Below, piece after piece: positions 34,907 through 46,832 of a stretch of DNA of 64,000 bases. Source of the DNA: Sophora flavescens (taxonomy: Eukaryota; Streptophyta; Magnoliopsida; Fabales; Fabaceae); the NCBI GenBank assembly GCA_030762895.1, contig CM061070.1, positions 104,036,554-104,100,553 of the forward strand, given 5' to 3'. Both the position numbers and the translations under genes were made by a program. The first letter of the stretch is position 1, and every line of letters begins with the position of its first letter. Under the pieces are notes generated by a model. It was given only the letters and a program-made list of their open reading frames with translations. It was not told the DNA's origin and did not search any database.

Positions 34907-37900
34907 TCAATTAGTAAAGTTCTCCCATAACCCTTCTTGGTGATCATTACGAGTAGCATGTACATCATCCACTTCATTTTCCTCATTGAAATTAGGCACT
35001 CGTGTTGAGAAAGAAGGAGTATCAGAAATATCAAGAGTTGAATCGTGATTTCCATCACTACCGTTATACATGTTTTTTCCCTGGAGAACCACTGACCACC
35101 TTTTGTTAGAAGGATCACGGATATAAAACACTTGTTTTGCTTGGGATGCCATGATGAAAGGTTCCTCTTTATTACCTACCTTACTAAGGTCCACCAATTT
35201 GAATCCTAACTCATCGGTTTGCACACCATTGTTCTTGTCGACCCACCGACATTTAAAAACAGGTACTCTAAACTTCGTGTAATCAACCTCCCATATCTCT
35301 TCAATGATTCCAAAGTATGAAACTGATGCCATAACAGGGTTTTTATCTTTCGAACTAGAGAAATGCATGGACTCAGCGACGACCATAACCCCACTGTTTT
35401 GCATAGTACTTTTGTCAACCTGGGACTTTATATAGAAGGAAAACTTATTGATATCGTACCCACTCCAAAGATATGACATCAAAGTTAGGCCCCTGTGCTA
35501 GCCATTTTAATGTAGCGAAGTGGTACCATCCTTTGCAATTTTTTCTTTAAACCAGTTCAAGAAAGTCTTGTTATGCTTGTTCAAACACCATTTTTCATTC
35601 ATTCTAGGGTAAGTTTCATTGATAATGCTTTTATGCTCACATAAGTATGGTTCAACCTCATCGGTGTTATTCAATATATACAAATGTGCTTGAAGCACTT
35701 CCTCCCGATCCATGCTCTTAACAAGTGATACCTCGTGTACCCTTACCATCATATCTTCCTTCGTGATTTAGACTTGGAAGCCCTACAGTTCCGCTCGACA
35801 TGTAGTCCGTACAAAACTCAATAGCTTCTTCCGCAACATACCTTTCAACAATAGATGCTTCGGGACGGTGTGGATTTTTCATATATCCTTTCAGGGATCT
35901 TCATGTATCGCTCAACCGGGTACATCCACCTTAAATAAACGGACCGCACAATCTAATCTCCCTCACTAGATGAACAATCAAATGAACCATGATGTCAAAA
36001 AATGAAGGTGGAAAATACATCTCCAATTGGCACAATACAATGGCTGCCTCATTTTCCAACTCATCCAAATTTTTAGTGTCAATGACCTTGCTACATATAG
36101 CATTGAAGAATAAGCATAACCTAGTAATGGCATGTCCGACTTTTTTAGGCAATATGTCACGAATGGCCACCGGTAGTAGTTGTTGCATCAAGACATGACA
36201 ATCATGAGACTTTAAGCCAACTAATTTGAGATCTTTCATTGAGACAAGTCTTCCGATATTTGAAGAGTAACCCCGTGGCACTTTGACTCCCGTAGACATT
36301 CCACGGAAACTTCTTTTCTCTTTTTTTGATAAAGTATGACATGTCAGGGGGCAAATAAGTCTTCTTATCCCCCACTTTAAGTGGAGCTAACTGCTCTCGT
36401 ATACCCATCGCAACTAGATCCAGACGAGCATTCACACCATCCTTTGTCTTGCCTTGAATGTTGAGAAGCGTTCCGATTAAACCGTCACACACATTTTTCT
36501 CTACATGCATCACATCAATACAATGTCTTACATCAAGCTTGCACCAAGATGGAAGACAAAGAAGATCGACCTCTTCTTCCATATTTTCTTCTCTCGTAGC
36601 CTTCTTCCGGGTCTTCCCATAGATAACATTAGTGTTGTTCACCCTTTCATAAACTTGCTCTCCAAATCAAGGCCACCGGAGCAATTTCATTCTCCGGAAG
36701 TCCATTGAAAGCTTTCCTTAATCTACGATAAGGATGATTACGTCGGAGAAATCTCCGATGCCCAAGGTAGACCGTCTTCCTTCCATGTTGCAGTTGATGG
36801 TAACATGTGCCTTCTTCACATATTGGACATGCTTTATGCCCCTTAACACTATACCCACACAGGTTCCCGTATCTTTGGAAAGTCATTGATGGTACAAAAT
36901 AACATGGCACGCAATCTGAATGTCTCACGGCAATACCCGTCGATCACATCAACGCCTTCATCCCACATCATTCTCAAGTCTTCAATCAAGGGACTCAGAT
37001 AAACATCAATATCATTTCCTGGCTGTTTGGGACCCGAAATCATCATACTTAACATAATGTATTTGCGCTTCATGCACAACCAAGGAGACAGGTTGTAAAT
37101 TACAAGGAGAACAGGCCATGAACTATGAATACTACTTAAGTTTCCATATGGATTCATTCCATCGGTAGCAAGTCCAAGCCTGAGGTTTCTGGGCTCATTG
37201 CCGAAATCCGGAAACAAACTATCAATTCTCTTCCATTGCAAAGAATCGGCCGGATGGCGAAGCTGTCCATCACACTTCCTCTCATCTGCATGCCATCTAA
37301 TGTTCTTTGCGTCATTTACATTAGTAAACAATTGGTTGAACCGCGGAATCACGGGAAGATACCATAACACCTTCGCAGGAGGACCTTTGGTGACCACATC
37401 ACAACTAGAATCACCATCCTTCACTTTGTAGCGTGATACCCCACACCTGGGGCACTCGTGCATCTCTTCAAACTCTTTCCTGTACAATATGCAATCATTG
37501 GGGCAAGCGTGTATTTTCTTATACTCCATACCCATCGGACACAATATCTTCTTCGCCTCATAGTTTCGAGATGGCAATGTGTTGCCTTCTGGAAGCATTT
37601 CTTTCAACAACTCAAGCAATTCGGTAAAGCTTTTATCGCTCCACCCATTTCTCGCCTTCACATTGAACAATCTTAACACCGCTGACAACCGTGTGAAATT
37701 AGTGCACCCCGGATACAAAGCCACTTGCGCATCACTGCACAAAGTATCATACACATGTGCGCGCCGAAAAGACTTCTTGCCCAACATCACGGATCATGTC
37801 CTCTAGTCCATCGTCCATTTCCACGTCATCAACTTCCTCTCTATCCGACACCCTCGGCCTTGTCTAACGATTCACCATGGCATATCCATGTTGTATAACT

Positions 37901-38100
37901 CTTGCAAATCCCTCACAAATAAGATGATCACGTATCTCCTCGCCTTCTAGTCGTCTCTCATTCAAACAGTTAACACAAGGACAATAAAACCTTCCGTTAC
38001 CACTATCGGGAGCATTTGTTTTTGCAAACTGTAGAAAATCTTCCACTCCATTCTCATACTCATCACTTGTCCGTCTAGCATTCATCCAACCGCGATCCAT
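34907..38100 (-). pseudogene. CACTA 1 TNP2-type transposase, broken
   Basis: The minus strand from ATG at 38100 encodes the transposase-associated zinc region (MDRGWMNARRTSDEYENG...CPCVNC, 38100-37864). Next is the Transposase_21 core (37790-36849, with CPNDCILYRKEFEEMHECPRCG and GLATDGMNP), its continuation (GNLCGYSVKGHKACPICEE, then RHCIDVMHVEKNV at about 36540), a DUF4218-type segment (36299-35931) and a DUF4216-type C-terminus (35482-34907). Breaks include a TAG before 37861, frameshifts near 37790 and 36870, and one near 35760. It would be a nuclear transposase; this copy looks inactive. Confidence 0.88.
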
Positions 38101-38544
38101 GACTAAACCAATACCTTCGTACTTAGTCCAACATATTCATCAACCACTTCTTATGACAGGTATGGCCCTATCCCATTCGAGAAGAAACTTTTCCAACATT
38201 CGGTTAACAGTTAGTCCTTAACTCTCATGCTCATACTCGACAAAATTTCGGCAGCATTTCCCCCCGGTCTCCGACGTACACTACTTGAACGCGATGACAT
38301 CCACCACGATAAAGTATGCACCGGAGAACGAAAAGGAAATGTATCAATCCGAACTTTCATCAAGTATATAACATTATAAACAATTAATAACTATTTTAAC
38401 TTAATTAAGAAAAAGTTTTTCCCAAACTGTCCAACTTTGGAAAATTCAAGATCAAACAAAATGAGCGGTACATTAAGCACGTACACGTACGCTCATTAGT
38501 ATTGCATATCAAACGGGAAACTAAGGCTTTACTATTTATGTAGC

Positions 38545-39010
38545 TTGCATGAAGATGGGGCTTGAAAAGTGAAGAAAATTAGCCAAACAGAGCCCTTCAC
38601 GGCCTAGCCTTGAAAGCCATCACGGCCGTGATCGAGTATAGCTTAAAAGAAAGAATGGAAAAGTCAGAACTGGTCACGGCCATCCCGTGATGCCCATCAC
38701 GGCCGTGACATGTCACCTGCCAGACCCTCACAGCGGAATCGATCACGGCCTAGCCATGATGGTGGTCACGCGGCCGTGACAGACCAACCCGATGAAGCAA
38801 CCTCCAAGGCAGAAACCTATCACGGCCTGGCCGTGATGGCCATCACGCAGCCGTGACATGCCAAGCGAACCAGACCCTCCACAGTAGGAATCTGATCACG
38901 GCCTTGCCGTGATGGTGTGGTCACGGCCGTGACAGAACAACCATGTAAGCAACCTCCAAGGAGAATCCGTCACGGCCTAGCCGTGACAGCAAAGACGGCC
39001 GTGACGGGTG
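38545..39010. repeat. CACGGCCGTGA palindrome cluster in CACTA 1
   Basis: Units of the type tcacggccTagccgtgat...catcacggccgtga recur about every 40-70 bp. The cluster and its lead-in (aagtgaagaaaattagccaaacagag) are shared with CACTA 2 (55120-55500). It lies upstream of the transposase start and looks like part of another retroelement carried inside the transposon. Confidence 0.7.
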
Positions 39011-39256
39011 ATACCACCACTTGGAAAAATCCAGTCTTGGAGCAACGAACAACACATGCAAGTATATTATCCAACCATTTGAGTCAAAGTTCATAACTTT
39101 TCTAAACAAGAAACAAATATATACCGAGGGACGAGCAAAAATGGCGCTCTTCACGCAAACGAGGGTAGCTCGCGGATGATCGTTTCTCGGTGGTTCTCTT
39201 ACTGAAGCAGAAAATGAAGGCTCGCAGTCGCAGTGGTCTTCTTTGTCTACGATTGA

Positions 39257-39410
39257 AAAGGGAAAAAGGACGTGAAGAAGGGAGCGAGAGAGAGAAAGAG
39301 AAAGAAAGAGAGAGAATGAGAAGAAGGAAATGCAGAGAGAGAGAATGAGAAGAAGGAAATGCAGAGAGAGAATGAGAATGAGAGAGAGAGAGAGCGCATA
39401 CCGAGGGTAG
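39257..39410. repeat. GA-rich low-complexity tract
   Basis: GAGA runs with a duplicated unit containing gaatgagaagaaggaaatgc make this purine-rich. It lies 5' of the CACTA 1 transposase and may be part of its untranslated leader. Confidence 0.75.
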
Positions 39411-39569
39411 CTCGCGGATGTGAGTGCAAGTGAGAGAGATGGAAAAGCAAAGACAACGCAGCGAACGAAACAAGCCGCGCGTTAGCGAGGGGAGGGAGTG
39501 TTGTGTTTTAGGCAATGCGTTAGCCGAAGAATGAGGGCGCAAAACACAAGGAGGGAAATAGAAAAATTG

Positions 39570-40030
39570 GGACTATTACACATCGGTTATAAGGAAAACC
39601 GATGTGTTAAACATCTTATACACATCGGTTATGACAAAACCGATGTGTAAACATTAAACTTTTAAATTCTGATTTTTTCTTTTAAATTTTATACATCGGT
39701 TAATAAAAACCGATGTGTAAAAGTAAAATCTAAATTTCTATTTTTTTTTTCTTTATAATTTTATACATCGGTTATTTAAAAACCGATGTGGTTTCTCACC
39801 ATTTTACACATCGGTTCAAAAAGAACCGATGTTGAATGTTAAAAATTCCGAGTTTTAATTTTTTTTATTTTAATTTTACACATCGGTTATAAATAACCGA
39901 TGTGGAAAAGTTTTACACATCGGTTATTCTCTAAACCGACGTGTAATACTTTCGTTTTAATTTCAAAAATGCCACCGCCTCGTTTTACACATCGGTTTAT
40001 ACTAAACCGATGTGTAAACTCCGATGTAGA
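39570..40030. repeat. CACTA 1 subterminal palindromes, right end
   Basis: At least eight hairpins of the form TACACATCGGTT...AACCGATGTG lie in about 460 bp, mirroring the left end. They are typical CACTA subterminal protein-binding arrays. Confidence 0.88.
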
Positions 40031-40085
40031 ATCCCTTTTCTGCACTAGTGAGTCTTTCATGATACTTGTTATGCATACTGAAAAT

Positions 40086-40810
40086 TAGGGGTGTTCGCGG
40101 ATTGGATTTGATCGGTTTTGAGCTAAAAAGTCATCCGATCCAATGACGAAAACATCGTGCGGTTTGGATTGGATCGGTTTGCTTCCTTAAAAAAATCTGA
40201 TTCGATCCAATCCAATCAAATACGGTTTGGATTGGATTGGATAATTCGGTTTTTGTCATATTTTATTTTATTTTTTCTAATGTCAAATGTCCTTTCTACT
40301 TATTTAATAGTGGTAAAAGATAATCTTTGTTTTAATTTCGGAGTTTGAGAAGAAAAAATTTATTATTTTTAACACGTTCTTTTATATTAATTCTCTATAT
40401 CTATTCATACTTATCCTATTTTTTTCCTTGAATCGTCTACAAATAAATTGTAGCTAATTATTTTTCAAATTTACTTAATTGTTTTCCTATTTTTCATGAT
40501 TACTCAATCAAATATATTTATGCTATGCATCAAAACTTTTAGTAAAATATAACTTCAAGACATTAATATTTATTCTAATTATAGTCTTATATATGTCATT
40601 CCAACAAAAATATTAAAGAGAATGAGACACATAAAAGTATGAAGAATAATGTTTAAGTATGAGTAATACTATAATTTCAAAAAGAATGGTATATGTATAT
40701 AATAGATCGGTTTGGATTGGATTGGATTTTACTATAGGATCCAAAATCTGATCCAATCCAATAAAAAATTGCGATTTTTTCGATTTTCGGTTTTTTGGGT
40801 TTTCGGTTTG

Positions 40811-40847
<37 letters not shown>

Positions 40848-40901
40848 TCGGTTATGTTTTTGTGGTTTGAATCGGTTTGGATCGGTTGATGAACACCCCT
40901 A
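40086..40901. mobile_element. Non-autonomous hAT element (MITE) in copy B
   Basis: The ends TAGGGGTGTTC and GAACACCCCTA are perfect inverted repeats flanked by an 8-bp target duplication ctgaaaat (40078-40085 and 40902-40909), a hAT signature. Copy A has the site uninterrupted near 8690. It is 816 bp without a transposase frame. The interior contains repeated ggattggat / atcggtt motifs and a ttttcgg tandem array (about 40790-40855). Confidence 0.9.
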
Positions 40902-41420
40902 CTGAAAATTATGGTTCCCATGTCTAGGCATAGTGAGGGTCTAAGGCATGTTCTAGTTACCACACACTTGTAGGTCCGCAATGAGTTCCAATTTGGGTTT
41001 ATAATGGTGAGTGTAATACTGTAATTCCATAAAGAATGCAATTTGAGTTATACTACATGCACCTTAAGGATGTGGGAGTTCTACAGGCATGGTTCAAAGT
41101 TCAAATATCAATACTCAACATGGCTAGCTCCCATTTTGTTTGATGTCTATTCAAGCTTAATTTACACTATTTAAAGAAAAGGTTATATTTACAATATACT
41201 TGGTCCATACTCCGTAGTTACAAGATGGCATCAGGAGAAAAATGTCTCCCAGTCTACAATTGTCTCACAGAAATTAGTAATGACAAAAGGCATTTTAAGA
41301 TCCAGAGACCTGATATCTAACCATGTAATTGGATTTTAGTTGTTTTAAGGGAACCAAAAGTAGTCACCTAACTTCTGAAAATCATACAACAAAAGCCACT
41401 TCACTTTCTTTCACCTCTCA

Positions 41421-42522
41421 TTATCTTCCACTTGGCATAGAGGAGGATCTTGCAATTGCTTCCGCTCTAGCACTGAATGGTGCTTGACGAAGATATTGAA
41501 GCCGAGGGTCGAAGGAGGGTGTGGCGGCCCTACTTGAAGCTTCATTTGCAAAAGGCAAAGGGGAAGATGTAATATTTGTTAATTGCTGTAATTCTACTTG
41601 ATGCGATGCGATTCCAGGGTATCGATTAATTGATCGTCTTCTTCGATAGACAATACAAATCTTGGTGTCTGTATGAATGGTGGAATCGTCGGTGAACATA
41701 CCATGTCTTCTCTTTCTCCTAGCTGCCTTCTCTTTTTAACTAGAAATTCTTGTGTAGACTAAGCCAATAAATAACTACCACTGACATTTTACATTGAACA
41801 ATTGCATAAATTTCCGTGCCAAATAGTTGTTTTATATTTAAAATGATGACATGTTAGTTCATTATAGACTTAGTTTACACAAGACCTCTCTGATTTAACA
41901 TCATAAATAGAAAAAAATAAGAGAGGCTGTCATGATTTCTGCATACCCCGAGATTAGCCTTAAACAAGGTTCTAAATTGCGGTTGCGATCGCGGATGCGG
42001 TTGCGGTTCGGTCATCGACGATTGCGGCCATTGCGGTCGTGCGTCGCGGATCATGCGCGCATTGCGGCGTGAAATAATTTTATGTTCGCACCAAATCTAA
42101 AAAATATTGTAGAATTATTATAATTCTTCATATATCTGAATCGAGAAGAGGATAGCAAAAATAGAGAAAAGAAACAAATTGCTAAAGCATAAAGAAATAA
42201 TTCTTGCATTTAAATGCTTTGGGGGAGAAATTTTTTTAGTTTTGGAAAAAAATTTGAACGAACGGTGTTGAAAATGGGTGTTGCGGCTCGATGCGGTCCG
42301 ATGCGGTCTTGATGCGGTCTCGATCCGGTCTTGATCCGGTTGTGTTGCGGCCGCAACGGGTGAAAAGGATCACACCGCACTGCGGTGTGATGCGGTTGCG
42401 CTGCGGTCCGCAACCGCAATATTGCGGCCGCAATACGTGATGCGGTCCGCAATTTAAAACCATGGCCTTAAATACACGAGAGGATGATTTCTAACAAAGC
42501 AGGAATTGTATCCGAACCGCCA
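41421..42522 (-). pseudogene. MLO-like gene copy B, exons 13 and 15 (exon 14 deleted)
   Basis: Exon 13 (42522-41947) is split by a 500-bp MITE at 41965-42464. Exon 14 and the 5' part of exon 15 are missing: relative to copy A, about 418 bp (A 9518-9935) is deleted at about 41731. The remaining exon 15 (41730-41421) encodes KRRHGMFTDDSTIHTDT in frame and ends SSSMPSGR, but small indels (for example ttgacg against copy A tgacg) scramble the middle of the tail. The 3' end of this copy cannot make a normal MLO protein. Confidence 0.9.
41965..42464. mobile_element. hAT-type MITE inside MLO exon 13 (copy B)
   Basis: The ends CAAGGTTCTAAATTGCGG and CCGCAATTTAAAACCATG are inverted copies (16 of 18 by eye), flanked by an 8-bp target duplication gccttaaa (41957-41964 and 42465-42472). 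The body is GC-rich with repeated tgcggt/gcggtc motifs. Copy A has the empty site near 10160. It interrupts codons of the last transmembrane region of MLO. Confidence 0.92.
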
Positions 42523-42984
42523 CTGCAGTCAAAAAATACATTTTACTGGTTAGTCGAGTGCGAAATTTAAAAGTTGCACTGTGTAAATCTTTCGTGTTTT
42601 CCTTGGGGTTCATTATCTCATTCAATATGGAGATAAGGATTCATTACAAGAAATATATGTTGTATCTTATTTTATTTCAACTCCAAAATACATTATGTTG
42701 CTTAAATTTTTCATAAATTTGTTATTGAACAATACATCTCTTCTACAATTCAAGATATATATTTGTGATTTAATTGTAACGCACCATCAATGTGAGGACA
42801 CTATCAACCAATCATGAATTGTCAATCATTAAAAATGTTTTCCTCTTATAATGACTTCATTAAAAATCACACGTGAGGTAATTCACGATTGATTGACTGT
42901 TACAATGATAGTGTCTTAACATTAAAGTCTTATCTTTATCACCCCATGTTCTAATTCTACATCTTAACTTGGATAAGAAAGTAC

Positions 42985-45776
42985 CCAGAACCAATAGAAT
43001 GAAGCCAATTCAAATGCATTCTGCAAAAAAATGAAAAAAATCATGAATCAGATTTTGGTAAGAAAATAACAAATTTCAGTAAGAAATAATTTCACAAAAT
43101 GTAGATAAACCATGGCCAACCTGGAAGAGAATGAAATGGATCAAGATTAGCAACAGTTCAGGCTTATTAAACCAGAAAAGTTCATCACGAGGCTTCAATT
43201 TCGTATCTGAGAAAAAACCAGTGATTCCAGCATTCTCCAATGCCAAGGTTGCAATAACATGTTGTAGTTTTGTTCCCACCAAAAGAACAAGCTGTACATG
43301 AGGCCATGAACATGAACACAAAATAAATAACATGACACAGTTAATAGAAAATATTGCCAAATGAGAAATTCATGACAAGGAGAGGTTTAGTCTTTTAGTT
43401 CCCACCTATGGAATACCATGGATAAAAAGCTTCAAGTAAATTAAATACTTAATCATTTAAATGAAAATTTAATTTTGAATACTTACTAATAGGTTTTATG
43501 GTTAACGAAGCAAACATAATGAATGTATTGTAAAATGTCTTCAATAATTTATTTTACGTGTAAAAATATTCCATTTCAGTAAATATGGCCATTTTTATGC
43601 AGGTTTATATTCAAATTCGAAAGAAAAACCTGCCAACTACCAGGTACATACCCAACCACATGCCATTCATAACATCTAAATGGCTCAGGAACAAAAGAAG
43701 TTCATGTTATCCACCACACAAGCATTTGGCCAAATAGGATAAGCAAACAGAATGGAAGGAAATAACCAAGATAACTTACAGATATAGGAATGATAGCTAT
43801 CCAGAAATAGAGATGAGATCCTGTAATAAACCCAAAAAAAACTAATTGTAAGCTTCAAGAGTATGCAAAACCAAATATAATTTGGCCACCATGTTCCAAG
43901 TAATCTTACAGAGAAAAGGAAGTGAAGTGGAAGATTTTGCTGAAAGAAAGATACTTAACAGGGAGATTATTTTGGGGAGAGAGCGAGTGCATTGTTAAAA
44001 TCAACAATAAAGACAATAAACTACTTTTCACCAAAATTTAAAAGCATTGTTAAAATAAGCTATACCTTTGATGTTGAAAAGCATGAAAGCCACAACATAT
44101 CCCCAGAGTGGGCCACTGCAAAAGATTTTACAGACAGAATCAACTTCCAACTTCTTCATGAGAATCAATTTGTGAAAGATGAAAGCAATAACAATATAAT
44201 TGGTGATTTTTGCTATGAGGAATAGAAAAGTTGAACTACCTCTAAAAACACTAAATGTAAATGAATAGATGATTTTTGTTCGATTTATTAGAACACAGTC
44301 ACCTCGGAAATTAAGATCATGCACAATACATAGAAGTGCACAAGAAATCTTATTATACAAAATGAACATAAATTGACTTCCAAACTCATGAAGCTGTAAT
44401 AAAAATGACTTCTGAATCTCAACTAACCTCACACTAACTATCCTTTGGAATTCCTCTTCCATGGATCGAACCATGTAGCTGTGAAAATCATATTTTGTTG
44501 TGAGGTTGTGATTCTGTCATGAATTAGGAAAACAGACTGAGTAAAGTAGTAAGCATTGACAAAGTGGTGTTGCAAACATACTACATAGTTCCAAGAAACC
44601 TGACATACAAATACCATGGTGGATTGTTACAAATGACACATCAACCAAAGTACAAAAACAAAATCAGAAAGAAGAAAATATTAAACAAATGCAAGAAGTC
44701 TATTCGCTTTAAAAAAGCATATTTCAATTTCCACAAAGAATTAATGTGAGGTTTATTTTTTAAGAAAAGATAAGTTTGTAGGTATTAGCTAGCTCATGCA
44801 GAGAAAAGAGTTTAAATAAAATATTAGCAATACAAATTAGATAAAAACATGCAGAATTGCAGATACAGTGAGATAATAATCATATTAGGTAGATTTTGAA
44901 ACAAAACCATTTCGAACTCAGACAAATTCTATTGCATTATTGCATACCATTATGAAGCCTCTTCGAAGTGTAAGGTAGTCGGCACGAACAACAGAATGTC
45001 CAAATTGTCGGAAAAAACATGTCTACAATGCAATCAAACTTGAATCAGATAGACATAAAATTATACTGAATAAGTGGTTCACAATGAAATTTGTCAAGTC
45101 CTTCTTACAAAGTATGCTTGTTGACACAGATCTGGATGGTTGAAATGATATATAAATTAAGGAGCGGAGAGTATAAGGTAACAGTAAAATATTCATCCAA
45201 AGAAAGTTTGGCCTCAAAAAATGCTGACAGTTATAAGAGGTTCGTACAATTAGCCCCACTGAATTATTATCATTTTGTATTTGGAGAACCACAAAATGAA
45301 TTCACACATGATTTACCATTTTAAAAAAATCACCATTAAAATTTTAATCTTATTTTACTCAACATACTTGTTTCCTCAAGAGATTAACTCGGCAACGATT
45401 TAGCCAACTCAATTGACCAATGCAGCACAACAAACCCCTCTGGCATAATTTGTGTGGAAAAGCAAATTGATCAACAGCCAAAATGTAAGAAGTCTAGCCC
45501 AGTTAACCATGCAAAGATATTAAACTCTTTTGAGCATATTTTTATTTCAACTATTCTTCATATCTTCTTTCTTTCATCAAATAAATTTAAGAAATTAAAG
45601 GCAGGCATGGAACAAACATAAATGAAAATGAAAACAAATGGAAATGAGAAAACAAGACGTAAAAATCAGATATGTAATTACCACCCAAATGAGGACACTG
45701 TTTGTGGCCAACGGATTTGATGTATGGAACTTGACAAATGTTGATTGCCTTCGCATTGTCAACTCTCTTGTGAGGA
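42985..45776 (-). pseudogene. MLO-like gene copy B, exons 6-12
   Basis: The exons are 6 (45776-45682), 7 (45022-44948, TCFFRQFGHSVVRADY), 8 (44513-44428), 9 (44115-44066, SGPLWGYVVAFMLF), 10 (43820-43780), 11 (43291-43121) and 12 (43020-42985, NAFELASFYWFW). All seven have canonical GT-AG junctions and correct phase, including the exon 11 (TACAG) and exon 12 (TGCAG) acceptors that copy A has lost. This stretch is intact by itself; the gene is disabled elsewhere (exons 3, 13, 14, 15). Confidence 0.92.
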
Positions 45777-46112
45777 CTGTTACAAAAGAAATGGTCAATC
45801 AAATCCTAAAGACGGTTTCAATATGAACTACATGAATTTTTTAATAACATGCCCCCTCACACGAGCTCTTTGAACATAAAGTATGGACAATGCACAAGCC
45901 TACATTACGTTGAGCTGAAATTTAATTTGAATTTGAAGAATACAGGTGGCAACTAATTGGTCATAGAAGATCTAATGCCAAGTCACAGACCAACTCTCAT
46001 GAAAGCTTAAACTATTAGGTGAAGGTACATCTATATCTAACAATTTCCATCTATCAAAAATCATTAAATGATTCATTTTTGGAAGATTTAAATTTTGGTC
46101 ATTCAAAATGTC

Positions 46113-46770
46113 TGTTTATTTAATAGAACATAATTGGACACTAAGCCTCTTTTAAATGAGAAAACTCGACAGAAGCTCAAATGCAACACCAAAAGTAAAG
46201 AAATGGTCTTAACTCTTAAGTTCAAGGAACCAAAATATGTACTCCTTTATGGCATTTTGTGTAAAATCCTTGCTGTTAAGAAAGCATTTGAAGTGCATGG
46301 TGTAAAAGAATCATTGAAGAGGATCGATAATGGCAAAGCAGTTGGATCGGATAATATGCTTATTGAGGTATGGAAGGGTCTAGGAGAGAAAGGCATTAGT
46401 TGGCCAACAAAGTTATTTAATGAGATTATGAGGTCTAAGAAAGTACTGGATGAGTGGAGGAAAAGCACTTCAATTCCTATTTATAAGAACAAGAGAGATA
46501 TACAAAATTGTGTAAATTATAGGGGGATTAAGCTCATTAGCCATACTATGAAGCTATGGGAGATGGTAATTGAGCGGAGATTAAGACAATAGACCCACAT
46601 TAGTGAAAATCAATTTGGTTTTATGAGAGTTCAATGGAAGCAATATACTTTTTAATTGTTATGACAATTGATGGAGGAATATCGGAGGAATAAAAAAGAC
46701 TTACATATGGTTTTCATTGATTTGGAAAAAGTGAAAGATAAGGTGCCAAAATGTCAAAGGACCTAACAGG
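46113..46770 (+). pseudogene. RTE-like LINE reverse transcriptase fragment (copy B)
   Basis: This is the same fragment as 27060-27740 but slightly better preserved: ESLKRIDNGKAVGSDNMLIE, VWKGLGEKGISWPTKLFN, the KSTSIPIYKNKRDIQNCVNY stretch and RGIKLISHTMKLWE form one frame (46134-46592), followed by ISENQFGF and HMVFIDLEK after a stop. It lies in MLO intron 5, just downstream of exon 5. Confidence 0.8.
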
Positions 46771-46832
46771 ATTGCAGAATACAAATAGAAAATCACTCTG
46801 AACAAAGGCAAATTGAGAAGTATTCAGCTTAC

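Larger units (their letters stand above)
30828..40050 (-). mobile_element. CACTA (En/Spm) DNA transposon 1
   Basis: The terminal inverted repeats are CACTAGTGCACAAAAGGG and, at the other end, CCCTTTTCTGCACTAGTG. They are flanked by a 3-bp target duplication agt (30825-30827 and 40051-40053). Copy A shows the uninterrupted site near 8663. The 9.2-kb element carries on its minus strand a TNP2-type transposase region, a second gene with Ptta-like and Ulp1-like parts, and dense palindromic subterminal repeats. The transposase has several frame breaks, so it is probably not autonomous. Confidence 0.95.

Noticed and set aside
39102..39542. Ser/Leu/Phe-rich open frame on the minus strand
   Set aside because: It is a by-product of the GA-rich tract and shows no domain. 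It lies in the leader region of the CACTA 1 transposase.
40613..41041. 142-residue frame on the minus strand
   Set aside because: It spans the end of the hAT MITE and its tandem array into flanking DNA, so it is chance coding.
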